NCBI GenBank assembly: GCA_017311185.1
Contig: JAESUZ010002395.1
Coordinates: 310,001-374,000, forward strand
DNA: 64,000 nt
Origin: Proteles cristata cristata
Taxonomy: Eukaryota > Chordata > Mammalia > Carnivora > Hyaenidae
Reading direction: 5' to 3'
Position 1 is the first letter of the stretch. Each line of letters starts with the position of its first letter. The notes below the pieces were generated by a model that saw nothing but the letters and a program-made list of their open reading frames with translations, did not search any database and had not been told where the DNA came from. A program made the translations under genes and the position numbers. This document shows, piece after piece, positions 24,765 through 35,770 of the stretch.

Positions 24765-25335
24765 TGCATTCATTCACTATTTATTTAACAGATATTTACT
24801 CAGCACCTTATACCTGGGAGTTTAGGGGTAAATCTCCCTCCTGGAACAACCTAGGTGAAAGAAACAAACACAGGGTAACAATGTAAAAGTGATGATTTTG
24901 GGACACCTGGGTGGCTCAGTCGGTTAAGCGTCCGACTTCGGCTCAGGTCATGATCTCGTGGTTTGTGGGTTTGAGCCCCACGTCAGGCTCGGTGCTGACA
25001 GCTAGCTCAGAGCCTGGAGCCTGTTTCAGATTCTGTGTCTCCCTCTCTCTATGACCCTCCCCTGCTCATGCTGTCTCTCTCAGAAGAAAAGAAAAAAATT
25101 TTTAAGTGATGATTTTAGGATAGAGAAGTGCAGGTCTCTGTGGCACTTACGGAAGAGCTAACCCAGTTGGAGGAAGTTAGAGAAGGCTTCCTCTTTTAAG
25201 CCAAGGCCTAAAGGAGAGGTCAGAGGAATGGGAGGTGAGCAGGGGTATTCCAGGCAGAGGGAACAGCCCATGTGAAAGCCCAGATGCAAGTGAAGAGTAG
25301 AGGCAAGTGGCTGGTGTCTAGAGCATGAGCGACTA
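24765..25335 (-). repeat. L2 element interrupted by a SINE
   Basis: TTCATTCACTATTTATTTAA and CAGCACCTTATACCTGGGAG lie before the SINE at 24900. AGAAGGCTTCCTCTTTTAAG and GGGTATTCCAGGCAGAGGGA follow it. The order fits a reverse L2 3' portion. Confidence 0.7.
24900..25103 (+). repeat. SINEC copy inserted in an L2 element
   Basis: Forward full-length copy. The 13-base repeat AAGTGATGATTTT is perfect at 24887-24899 and 25104-25116. L2-like sequence resumes on the far side. Confidence 0.9.
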
Positions 25336-25399
25336 GACAGGAGTTAGCTTGCACTTTCCTTCCCACTGTGCACTGGTTCTTACTGCTGTCTGCTTCTGC

Positions 25400-25620
25400 T
25401 GCCATCCTACACACCCTTAAGGCTTGGTTCAAATGCCACCTCCTAGGCTGTAGCAGAAGCAGTGCAGCTCCTGATGCTTCCACACCTTGGATGTAGTTCA
25501 TGTGTGAGCACCTGCCTTCTCCCCAAGGGGATCACAGGGTTTGTGCCTCCTTCACCTTTGTCTATCCAGCACCTGGCACAGTGCTTTGGTCTGTGCTCAG
25601 GAAATGTCTGAAGGCACCCA
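25400..25620 (+). repeat. L2 3'-end element
   Basis: Forward-oriented: GCTTGGTTCAAATGCCACCT, then CACAGGGTTTGTGCCTCCTT, CCAGCACCTGGCACAGTGCT and CTCAGGAAATGTCTGAA. It lies next to the reverse L2, giving a back-to-back pair. Confidence 0.65.
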
Positions 25621-27261
25621 CCAAATGCTTGGAGCTGACACCCTGTCACACCATGACAATGAGGGTAAAGGCACAGAGGACATCACAGTCCAAGAGAGCA
25701 TCTTTTCTGAGGTATGCTGTCCCAGAGCTTGGCACTGGGCTTCCAGTGCAGACGAGGCAATTGTAGAGGATCCAAGAGAAGGGCTACCGGAAACCGTATT
25801 ATATATAACAATCTGAGGTTTGAAATTTCAAAATGCCTTCGCGTGGTCAGTATGGGAAGAGTCAGGACTGTGCTGGACTTCCTTTAGGTTTGTAACCGTT
25901 CTTATTTTAATTACACTTTGCAGGGCCTGGAGGGTGGGGTTGTTCATACTCTTTTCCTTGCTTCAGCCTCTCAAGAGCTTAAAATTGTCGCTCTGAGACC
26001 TCCCTCTAGCAACCCTCCAGCATCTAAAAACTCTCTCACCTCAGGGGGAAAAAAAAAGTGAAGATTCTATTCTTTCTCAGTTCTGCCAATTTAAGGCATG
26101 ATTTCAGAGAAATCTCTAAGCCATTGTGTGCCTTGCTTCCTGCAATAGGAAGGTGGAAAGAATAACCATTTAGCACTTCATAACTGGTGAGAAATAGTTG
26201 GTGGTTAATGAATCAATGCAAAGGCTGTTTCAGATACTGTTTTCATTATATGTCCCATTTTCAACTGGTGACAGCAGAAGCCCCAGGGGTTGGTGGAGGA
26301 AGGCATTTCAATGACCCAGAATAGAGAAGCCAACTCTTATGGGTCCTCGTAAGTGGGGGTGGGGGATGAGACCTGGAGAGGGAGTATGCCACCCTATAAA
26401 GGCCCCTCCACTTCCCCGGGGGGTGGGGGGGTTCCATACAACATCAGAAGCAATGATGTTCTACCAGCTCCCTTTGTGGAGTTGTGTTTGTTTTGAATTA
26501 TTCAATTATTTAATTACACCAGAGCACCCAATTGTTACAAATAACCTATTTACCCTCATCATCTCTTTTGGAATTATCCCAGAATGAATTTCTTTGACTT
26601 TTAAAATAGTTCCTCATTATTATTTTAAACATATACAGAGCACTTTTATAAATTTCTTCTGTCTAACGGATGTTAGTATTATTATATTCTGTTCTATGGG
26701 TGGAGACCTCATTTGGTTCTGCGACTTCAGAAGGTTATGGTAACTCCAAAAATGACCCAAGTTTAGGGGCCCTCTTAAAAATGTGTCTACAATGTATTGC
26801 AAACCCATTTACTTAATAATCATTTGTTAAGTGACCAACTAAGATCCCTGGTGATGGTAAAGGTTATAAATGCACATAAACTACAGTCCCTTCCCTCCGG
26901 GAGCTGAATGCAGGATTATTAGTCCACCAGGAGTCTACAATCACTGGGTTTTACTCAACATTTCCTGCATTTGTTGTTTACTGACTTCACTCAGGACCTA
27001 TGGGCAGTCCTCAAACAGAGGTATGTGCTCCCTTATGGTGCCTCAACAAATTATCCCTTTGGCAACATCTGGACAGCACAGGGTTTGGAGCTGAGAAGGA
27101 CAGGTCTGTCTTCCTCCCCCCCAGGGAGCCCCACAGCAAATGGAGTCAAATGGAGCAGTTGTGACCCTTAAGCCCTTGGTGGGTGAGTGACTAACCAACC
27201 ACTTCTCTTTTGTGGCTTCTTTTGCCCTTCAGATCTGTCCAGGAAACTACAGCATTTAAGT

Positions 27262-27440
27262 TCTTTCTTGTTACATCATTTGATACTTCCAAAAACCCCA
27301 TAAAGGCTTTAAGTGTGTGAACCCCATATCGCAAATGAAAAAAGTGAGGCCCGGAGATGACAAGTCACCTGCCAAAAGGTCACACGACACTGTAAGTGGG
27401 AGCTTAAGACCCCACGCCTTTGGAGACCCTAGTGCTAGTT
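27262..27440 (+). repeat. MIR element
   Basis: AAATGAAAAAAGTGAGGCCC, then AAAGGTCACACGACACTGTA. Diverged but in MIR order. Confidence 0.7.
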
Positions 27441-28106
27441 GCACCCCCACCCCTCTGACAAATCTGGTGTGTTCAGTTCTTCACAGCAACCAACGTCACA
27501 AAGTTGATTTAATCATTTCCGTGAATGCCCCTTTGCCCTTTTCATGCTATAAGCAGAAAGCCTTAAGTTTAGAAGGCATTTTCCAAAAATAACTTAAAAC
27601 TTCTTATCTTCTTGACTGCGCTTTCAACTTAATCTCTGATCTATTTCTAACTTTGGACATGGGATTTCTGAATTTACACAAGCAGATGAGGGAAGCCACC
27701 TGCTTCATGGTAGTTATCTCAAAACTGAAGGGATGCAGGTTTTTAAGGGCACTATTTACATAACAAAATGAAACGGGGGATGGGCGGGGGTGCTGTTTGA
27801 GACATGATTTTTCTTGAAGGTCAGACCCTACTTGATTTGTTAACAACCAAAAACCTCAACTCAAATGTCATCCCCTAAAAAATGTATTTCCCAGTGAAAG
27901 AGCAAGTGGTTTCCATGAGGTTAAGATAGTCAAAGATCTTCAGACATCAACGAGTAATATTTGCGAACTATCAATAAAGCAGCCCTGGATAAACTTGAAA
28001 CTTTTGCCTTTTTCCCAATTAAATAAGGAATAAAATACATGGGGCCACTTTAGCCTTATTCTTTTTGCCCTGTTCCTCTACAGTTGAGAGGCAAATTTAA
28101 ATTGCC

Positions 28107-28168
28107 TTTTACATTGTAAATTTTTTTTTACAATGTAAAAATTACATTTTACAATTTAAATGTAAAAT
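28107..28168. repeat. Two adjacent palindromic hairpins
   Basis: TTTTACATTGTAAA (28107-28120) and its exact reverse complement (28127-28140) flank a T loop. ATTTTACA and TGTAAAAT follow as a second smaller inverted pair ending near 28168. Confidence 0.8.
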
Positions 28169-30316
28169 ACCAAAGTCAACTGTAGATAACTACCTATTGT
28201 AGGCATGCATTTACTGGGAAGACACAGTCCCCATAGTGTTGCCATGAAGGGATCCATGAAATACCCACTGCTTAAAAAAAAAAAAATTTACCTAGTACCC
28301 CACCCCCACCGGTGAGGTCTACCCTGTGGTTAAAATCCACCGAGATCTCCAAGTCAGTGATGGAAATCAAACCCATTTTATTCACAGATGTACATTTTTG
28401 TGCCATTGTATGTGGGTGGTTAAAAATGATGTTCAATAGAACCCCCAATCAAAATTGAAAGAAATCAGTTGCTATTTCAGCATTACAACAAGGAAATGCA
28501 AAATTTAAGGAAGAAATTTTCATTAACACAGCTCCTTGGTGACCAGGTATTAAAACATATTTGAATGTAAGGCACCTCACCGTTAGGGGAGCTCCAGCAT
28601 ATAAAGGTGTGAGTTATAGCTGAATCCCCTGCTGGGTTTTTTTGGGGGGGGTTGTTTGTTTGTTTTGCTTCTCAATTTCTACCCCTTAAAAGTTCATGAA
28701 GATAAGTCTGGAGATATGTGAGAAGTGTCACGTTTAGAAATTATTCAGAGTCTTGCCATCTTACAGACTCTTTCCCTGGGGTGAAGCGCCTGCCCTGTCC
28801 TTCATTACCAAGGGCATTTGTTTAATCACAGAATCTTAGTTTCTCAAGAGATATCTACTGTTTCTATTTATTCCCCCTGAAGTCACAATCCTTTGTCACA
28901 GGACAATCATTTCCACAGCAACCAACAATGATGTCACAATTAAGGGGAGGAGGAATGTTTAGAAGGAAAAATGTTCTCTTCCACATGCAAAGGTTTCTGA
29001 GCTATAAAACCACTGTTTCACTAATCAAAATATTTTAGCAGAAAGTTCCCATGACAAAGCTTCCTTTCTTCAAGGGCTCAGCTGTGATGGATACAAAGTA
29101 TTTCAGCAGAAGTTGAAGGGTTGCATGGTGTGGGTTTAGGATGGGGTAAGAGAGTTTCATTTCGCTTCATTCTAATTCTGTGCCAGCTGATATCTGCCAG
29201 TAAAATACATTAAACATATTCCAGAAAGAGTTGATTTAGTAGATGAAAAATGTTTCTCCTGAGACCAGAGAAGGTACATTTTCTGTCTTACTATCATTTC
29301 CATAATAAGAACAATGTTTATATTTCCTCAGCCCATGCAGTGCCTCTAATGTATTCATGTTCTTGCACTCTCCAGAGGCAGGAATTGAGGTATCTGAGAT
29401 TGTGTTTTTTAGCTACCACATCAAGCACTTAAGATCTGACAATTGTGATGTGTATTCTCACTTGGTATTAAGAAATAAAAGCTTCAGTGTTTCCATTTGA
29501 TTAGAGTCTCTCAGCTTGGTGGCTGATGAAGCAGGAAGAGGGAAAGCAACTTTCTTGAGAAATACGGCATCTCTGTTAATGTAGTGTAAGATTATTGACG
29601 GCTGTAGTCACATAATTTTTATTAAATTGAAGAGATTAGCTCTGCTGAAGAATCTCATCGTGACAGCAAACTCTAGCTGTAATAATGAGACCTGACACTT
29701 CTCAAACCCACTACAGGGCCCCAAATGGTCTTTTTTTTTTTTTTCTAAATACTCTTTCAGTTCAAGGAAGGGAAGAGCTTCATTCAAATATTCAGCATAT
29801 TTACCTGAAATTGAGTGCACATGGGTTTTTTGTGTTTTGGGCTGGTTTTTTGTTTTTTGTTTGTTTTTTTTGAGAAGGATGATACAGAATCAGCATAAAC
29901 GTTTGTAATGTGAGCTATAACTATTTTCTTTCACTGTAAGTGACACACGCGATCTTTCCTCCAGTTGCGCGAAATGCAAACACAGCTTTTCTCCAGACAG
30001 AGGCCATGGTGCCCACAAAGAAGTCATCAGAAAAGACTCCCGAAGCCTGGAGTGTTGTGCCATTTGCTCATTTAACAGGCATAAAATTCTTGCCTCTTCC
30101 TCCCCCCAGACTCAAAATCTCTCTGTTATCCCAATTTTATAAGGGTAATAAGATGGAGGAAAGAGGAAGGGGGAAACGAGGGATGAAGTCTGGAAATGGA
30201 AAATTGTCTTATTCCGGCAACCGAACTAGAGTAGAAAGAGCATATCCTTGTGAGAGAGAAAAGCACTTTTTCTGAACACAGAGAAGCAACAAAGGAAGTC
30301 TATTTACATACTTCAC

Positions 30317-30336
30317 GGGGTGGGGGGGTGGGGGGG
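30317..30336 (+). repeat. G-rich tract before the terminal exon
   Basis: Three G runs (4, 7 and 7 bases) separated by single T bases, 170 nt upstream of the acceptor at 30506. Enough G to form a four-tier structure in DNA or pre-mRNA. Confidence 0.85.
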
Positions 30337-30506
30337 TTGAAGAGGGTTAATTAGTTAACGTTTGGCAAGCTGCGCCCCAAGACAAGTTATGCAGAGGTGC
30401 TATTGTCACTTATTACTGTTATTAATTAACGGGGTGAACGCCAAACAAAGATAAGCCTTCTCGGTCTGCTTTCATGTCTTAACACCGTCTGCGATGTCTA
30501 TTGCAG

Positions 30507-31705
30507 GAGTGATTCGGGAAAGTTACCTCAAAGGCCATGACCAGCTCGTCCCTGTGACCCTCCTGGCCATTGCGGTCATTCTGGCTTTTGTCATGGGGGC
30601 CGTGTTCTCCGGCATCATCGTCTACTGCGTCTGCGACCACAGGCGCAAAGACGTGTCCGCCGTGCAGCGCAAAGAGAAGGAGCTCACGCATTCGCGCCGG
30701 GGCTCCATGAGCAGCGTCACCAAGCTCAGCGGCCTCTTTGGGGACAGCCAATCCAAAGACCCGAAGCCGGAGGCCATCCTCACACCACTCATGCACAACG
30801 GCAAGCTCGCCACCCCCGGCAACACGGCCAAGATGCTCATCAAGGCGGACCAGCACCACTTGGACCTGGCGGCCCTGCCCACCCCGGAGTCCACGCCAAC
30901 CCTGCAGCAGAAGCGGAAGCCCAGCCGCGGCAGCCGCGAGTGGGAGAGGAACCAGAACCTCATCAACGCCTGCACCAAGGACATGCCCCCCATGGGCTCC
31001 CCCGTGATCCCCACGGACCTGCCCCTCCGGGCCTCCCCCAGCCACATCCCCAGCGTGGTGGTCCTGCCCATCACGCAGCAGGGCTACCAGCACGAGTACG
31101 TGGACCAGCCCAAAATGAGCGAGGTGGCCCAGATGGCGCTGGAGGACCAGGCGGCCACCCTGGAGTATAAGACCATCAAGGAGCATCTCAGCAGCAAGAG
31201 TCCCAACCACGGGGTGAACCTGGTGGAGAACCTGGACGGCCTGCCCCCCAAAGTCCCCCAGCGGGAGGCCTCCCTGGGCCCCCCGGGGGCCTCGCTGTCT
31301 CAGAACGGCCTGAGCAAGCGGCTGGAAATGCACCACTCCTCCTCCTACGGCCTTGACTATAAGAGGAGCTACCCCACGAACTCGCTCACGCGAAGCCACC
31401 AGGCCACCACTCTCAAAAGAAACAATACTAACTGCTCCAATTCCTCCCACCTGTCCAGAAACCAGAGCTTTGGCCGGGGAGACAACCCGCCCCCCGCCCC
31501 GCAGCGGGTGGACTCGATCCAGGTGCACGGCGCGCAGCCCTCCGGCCAGGCCGTGACTCTTTCGCGGCAGCCCAGCCTCAACGCCTACAACTCACTGACG
31601 AGGTCGGGGCTGAAGCGCACACCCTCGCTAAAGCCGGACGTACCCCCCAAACCCTCCTTTGCCCCCCTTTCCACATCCATGAAGCCCAATGACGCGTGTA
31701 CATAA
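30507..31705 (+). CDS. SEMA6A: SEMA6A terminal coding exon: transmembrane helix and cytoplasmic tail
   Basis: The exon carries 398 complete codons and the TAA stop. After a few outer residues (GVIRESYLKGHDQ) there is a hydrophobic helix of about 29 residues at 30545-30631, followed by the basic stop-transfer CDHRRKD. The rest is a long disordered cytoplasmic tail ending in MKPNDACT, as in human SEMA6A. Proline-rich stretches (LPPKVPQ, PPPAPQR, PDVPPKPSFAP) lie in its second half. The published zyxin-like region of semaphorin 6A that binds the Ena/VASP protein EVL maps to the carboxyl end. Basic SRRGSMSS and RNQSF motifs are possible kinase sites. The acceptor CTATTGCAG lies at 30506, and the first two bases complete a glycine codon. 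The exon is strikingly GC- and CpG-rich, which creates a 349-codon antisense open frame that I regard as an artefact. Confidence 0.96.
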
Positions 31706-32061
31706 TCCCAGGGGGAGGGGTCGGGTGTCGAACCAGCAGGAAAGGCCAGGCGCGCGCTCAGCTCGGCGAGGCCCTCCACTGCCTGAGTACCCACCAGACC
31801 AACATGGCCGCGGCGGAGCAGAGGACACTGGGGCCCCCTCGGGGCGCAGGGGGACTCGGGGAATTTGGGCCACGCGGTTTGGCGAAGGTTTGCGACGCGG
31901 GACTCACCTCCATTCCCGGACTTCACTCTCCCCGAACACCGTGCGACAGGTCGGACTCACGAAAGACTTCAATTATCATCACCAACACGAGCCAAAAGCA
32001 CATTAGCCACCCTCCCAACCCCACCCCCACACGCATGCGCTCGCGCGCAGCCGGGCACGCG

Positions 32062-32117
<56 letters not shown>

Positions 32118-32160
32118 AACGACGGCAACGTTTTTGTCCATGACCGCACGGGGCACTGCC
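30590..32160. other. CpG-rich block over the SEMA6A terminal exon
   Basis: Dense CpG and high GC span the cytoplasmic-tail coding part and the first 450 bases of the 3' UTR. The surrounding intron and distal UTR are AT-rich. An intragenic CpG island is plausible, but there is no sign of a separate gene start. Confidence 0.6.
32057..32114. repeat. (GC)n(AC)n tract in the SEMA6A 3' UTR
   Basis: About seven CG units run straight into about 22 AC units (32071-32114), an alternating purine-pyrimidine stretch of nearly 60 bases inside the transcribed UTR. Confidence 0.92.
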
Positions 32161-34778
32161 AGACAGGGCTGGCGTTCCACCTGCGAAATACAAATACATT
32201 TTTTAAAAATCGTGAAAATTCAAAAGACAAAAAATAAAGGATTCATTGATAATTCTAACTCAGACTTTAACAATGGCAGAAGTTTACTATGCTCAGATAC
32301 TGTGAAATGCCCACCAGTGTTACAGCTTTCTGTTATTAGCAGATTAATGCCATGTTGGGCAACTATGTCATAGATTTCTGCTCCTCTCTTTTAATGAAAT
32401 AACGTGACCGTTAACGCAAGTAACTCTTTATTTATTGTTCACCCTTTTTTTTTTCCTTAAGGAAATGACACTTCCATATACCATCCTATGAACAGCTCTT
32501 CAGAAAGCCCCTTGAAAGTTAAACTATTTAACGTGAAATCCATTAACTGGAATAATTGAGTTTATTTTTACAATAAATTCACTGAGTAAATAAGTCGGAG
32601 CTGGAATTTTGAGCTTTGTGTTTGGACTGTCTGATCTCTAGCTAAAGGAAAAAGTTGACAGGGGAATATTTATTCAGATCAACCAATTACTTTGCTGGTC
32701 AGGTCTCTGGCCTATAACATGCAAAAAATTAATTTAGCCTAAAAGTCCTTCCAGATCCTAGCTTCTAAAGCAACCGGGAGAGGAACTTTTAGAATGACAC
32801 ATCCACGTCCCATTTCTGCCAACATGGCTTTGTCAGTGGTTCCTACTTTCTGTGAAGGCACCAGCTTGTGATTCCCATCTCATTTCACCTTGCATGTGAG
32901 ACAGCAAACTAAATCCACTAAAGGTGTGAACTAATTAATACGCTGGCTGCTACCTTGCATAAATTAATGGTTTGCTCACACGGGTTTTTCGTGGGGTTAC
33001 ATCTGTGAATAGCCTCTTTTCCACATGTAAATTTGTGCCTTACACCCTGAGTTGTGTACACGTGTAAACTGTCGTTATGATAAACTTGCCCACACTTTTG
33101 AAATAAATGCAGATATTTATTTGACCCTCCCTCCCCCCACCCCCGCTCCAGCCCTCTGGAAGATTAGCATCTAGCAGATGGAAGAGGAATGTAGTGGTGA
33201 TGGTAATAACACTGCAGCCTGGGAGAGCCGGCCAGCATCGTGCCCTCCAATTCACACTTCCTTCTAGTCGTGCCAATTCCACCCACCCCTTGGCCCTGCT
33301 ACCAAGCATGGCCCTCAGTGTTGTGGGTGGCAATACCCTTTCTCCCTGCAGCGTTCCCCGCTTCCCTTATATTCTCAGATCATTTCAACATGGTGATATC
33401 CTCACCGGCCAGCAGAGAAGGGACTAATGTCCCAGCTCCTCATTTCTGCTGTGTCCTCTGGCTGGAGAAAGCACCGTGTTCAGTTGCCAGGTACCTGGGA
33501 GGTGTCTCCAAGCCCTGGGCTCAGCATGCACATGCATTGCACACAAAGAAATGACGTGGAAATAGATGAGACGCAGGGAGGCTGGTCCCTGCTATGATGG
33601 ATGAGTAACTCCAGATACAAAGCCAACCACAACGGATGCTGCAAAAACACTGACTGGGGCGGAAGATTTTTAATTTTTTAAAAACTTTCTTCATCCCTGT
33701 GTTGTTATTGTTTGTATGGGGGCGGGGTGGGAGGGTGTGTGCTCCCCCTCTGGTTTTCATTAGCCAGAGCACACAGAGGGGACTTCCGTTTACTCTATCA
33801 CGAACAAAAGAATTGTCAACATACTGTGAGCATTGTTTTGGGTTGTTGTGTTTTGAAACAGTTAAGCAGTATATTTGGTGGCCTCTTCATCTCTTTTTAT
33901 TTCCAGTTTGATCTTCTGGGTTTAATCTTGTCTTTTAAAAAAAACTCTCAAAAAAAGATGATTTTGGACAATTTTGAGGTGGCTGGTGAAACCGTGGTAC
34001 CTGCATAATCGGAGTGAGACCTAGGTGTGTAATGAGGACGCGTGCATATGGCCTTCCTTTCCGGTAAACATCCCTGGAGGCTTTGCTGCCATGTGAGATA
34101 GGCTTTTGTAGTTTTGTGTTGTTCTGTTTTTATTTCGTTTTGTTAGCGGAATCAGTGTTCACATCCTGTGAACTCCGTGCCCTCTTTTCTAGAAATTGGG
34201 ATGATTGTTTTTTTTCCCCTGGACTTTTCTTTGGAAATGCAGGACTTACTTAGGAAAGTGATGAGCATACATCACCCTGCTACCTTCTCCCCCACACTTG
34301 ACTCCCAAGAGTATTGGCCATGCAGCACCCACTGTCTTGTCCCCCATGCGTGGGCATCATTGCCTCATCCGTGGTACGGGGACCTGTGTCAAAACTTCCA
34401 TCCCCCATCCCCACAACTCCTCACTTGCGGTGTTCTCCCTAAAATGACCACATGTATTGAGCTGGTCTTTTGCATTTAAGTATTTTCTTCCCTTTTTTTT
34501 TCCCCACTGCGTGTGGGGGGAGGGTCCATAAGCCTGAGTGTGCCTTTGCTTTCCACCCTTGCTAGACACTGGTAGATGCAACAAACTCAGATTTATATTT
34601 GTTGTAAAGTTGTAAAAATATTGTGATGTCACCAACTTTCCTTCCATCTCCACATCCCCTAACATCTGATTCATGACTTAATGTATGTTGTAAAATGGAA
34701 AAAAAAAAAGAAAAGAAAAGAAAAAAAGGGGGGGGAGACAAAAAAAAGCAAGGAAAAGGCTCTTTATTACTTAAAAGT

Positions 34779-34784
34779 AATAAA
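34779..34784 (+). promoter_or_regulatory. SEMA6A: Probable distal poly(A) signal of SEMA6A
   Basis: Canonical AATAAA is followed about 25 bases later by a GT-rich stretch (GTTTGTGTC at 34806), the usual arrangement around a cleavage site. An A/G-rich tract lies about 40-80 bases upstream. Cleavage is expected near 34795-34805. Transcript ends would settle whether the earlier AATAAA motifs are also used. Confidence 0.6.
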
Positions 34785-34800
34785 ACAAGACTGTTCTACA

Positions 34801-35530
34801 TTATCGTTTGTGTCCCGAATGCTTTTATTTATCTCTTAATTTTCCCCTTTGGAACCCCACCCTTCTGGGGTTGGATTCTCTTTCTCCCATCTCTATCTGG
34901 TTTCCAGAACATACGTAACAATATGGTTAGATCCATTTGTTGACAATACTCACACCCTTACCCCCACCCCACCACCCAAATTATTGATATGTTTTCTTTG
35001 CCTGCACCCAGCCTGGAGCAGAGTTGTAGCAGAAACCACCAGTAATTAAAAGGCGGAGCACGCATCGACTCCGTGTATTCATTTTACGCCTTTTCTTTTT
35101 ATGGGCTTGTTCATCATCAAACATTTATGGTAAGCTTGGTAGTTTAAGAGATCAAGGCTAGGATTTTAGTATGTAGGGTCCACTAAAAATAGATCCTTGC
35201 ACAGATGTGACTTCCAGCGTTTTTACATATTAATAAGATGGAGGGTGCCGGGATTTTACTCCTTGTTAGCATTTCTCTCCTGGAACCCGGAAGACGTGGT
35301 TGGAGGCATATCGAGACGCAGCCCTGACTTTTATTTTGCAGAAGAGCATTGCAAAACGCCTAAATAAGTTTTTCCCCTGTGGAGTGTTTTTAAAAGTTAT
35401 TTACATAAGTTCTGAGCTATAGTATTTTACTGTTGACCTTCTGAAACAGTTTTAGGTCAGTTTGCATGTGGGAAGTTGCAGGTTGGGCCTTGGTTCACAC
35501 CTATAGTGATCCAGTCACTTTGGGGTATTT
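34801..35530. other. Intergenic flank just past SEMA6A
   Basis: Single-copy-looking, AT-rich DNA. I see no gene, repeat or second poly(A) site of note. Confidence 0.6.
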
Positions 35531-35543
35531 CCAGTTACATTTC

Positions 35544-35770
35544 CTTTTTTTTTTTTTTTTTTTGTTCATTATTTTGAAAGAGAGAGAGTGCGCACGCATG
35601 TGATCGAGCAGGGGAGGGGTAGAGAGAAAGGAACAGAGAGAATCCCAAGCAGGCTCCCCACCGTCAGCCCTGAGTCTGACACAGGGCTTGAACCCACAAA
35701 CCATGAGATCATGATCTGAGCCAAAAACAAGAGTCAGTCGCCTAGCCGACTGAGCCACCCAGGTGGCCCA
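35544..35770 (-). repeat. SINEC copy
   Basis: Reverse copy with a long T tract. The perfect direct repeat CCAGTTACATTTC lies at 35531-35543 and 35771-35783. First SINE after the end of SEMA6A. Confidence 0.9.

Larger units (their letters stand above)
11203..30506 (+). other. SEMA6A: SEMA6A last intron, 19.3 kb
   Basis: The longest intron in view. Recognised content: SINEs at 17888-18118 and 24900-25103, L2 pieces near 18335-18830, 24765-25335 and 25400-25620, MIR at 22325-22545 and 27262-27440, and MER5A at 21979-22154. Stretches 12600-17880, 18900-21970, 25820-27260 and 27441-30300 show no repeat that I can name. Some of these, notably 12600-13020 and 20560-21080, read like conserved noncoding DNA. 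A hairpin-forming tract is at 28107-28168, and a G-rich tract lies 170 nt before the terminal exon. Confidence 0.85.
31706..34800 (+). other. SEMA6A: SEMA6A 3' UTR
   Basis: The region from the stop codon to the likely cleavage site is about 3.1 kb and free of SINEs, unlike the DNA just downstream. It begins as CpG-rich sequence, passes through a (GC)n(AC)n tract at 32057-32114, then becomes AT-rich. AATAAA occurs at 32233, 32572 and 33102, any of which could give a short mRNA, and at 34779, the preferred end. AU-rich TATTTATT elements lie near 32428 and 33114. Seed matches for miR-27 lie at 32299 and 33823 and for miR-124 at 33035 and 34540. The 3' boundary is inferred from the poly(A) signal. 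Confidence 0.75.

Noticed and set aside
30479..31528. 349-codon open frame on the reverse strand across the SEMA6A terminal exon
   Set aside because: It is the mirror of a GC-rich, well-conserved coding exon on the + strand. The translation is low-complexity Gly/Val/Leu/His without any domain, and no splice or start context supports a gene.
32071..32114. Regular repeat array that might suggest CRISPR or satellite
   Set aside because: It is a dinucleotide microsatellite. No spacer structure exists and the genome is mammalian.
31696..32118. 140-codon + strand open frame in the early 3' UTR, ending in Thr-His repeats
   Set aside because: It is produced by CpG-rich UTR sequence and the (AC)n tract. 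No homology is recognised.
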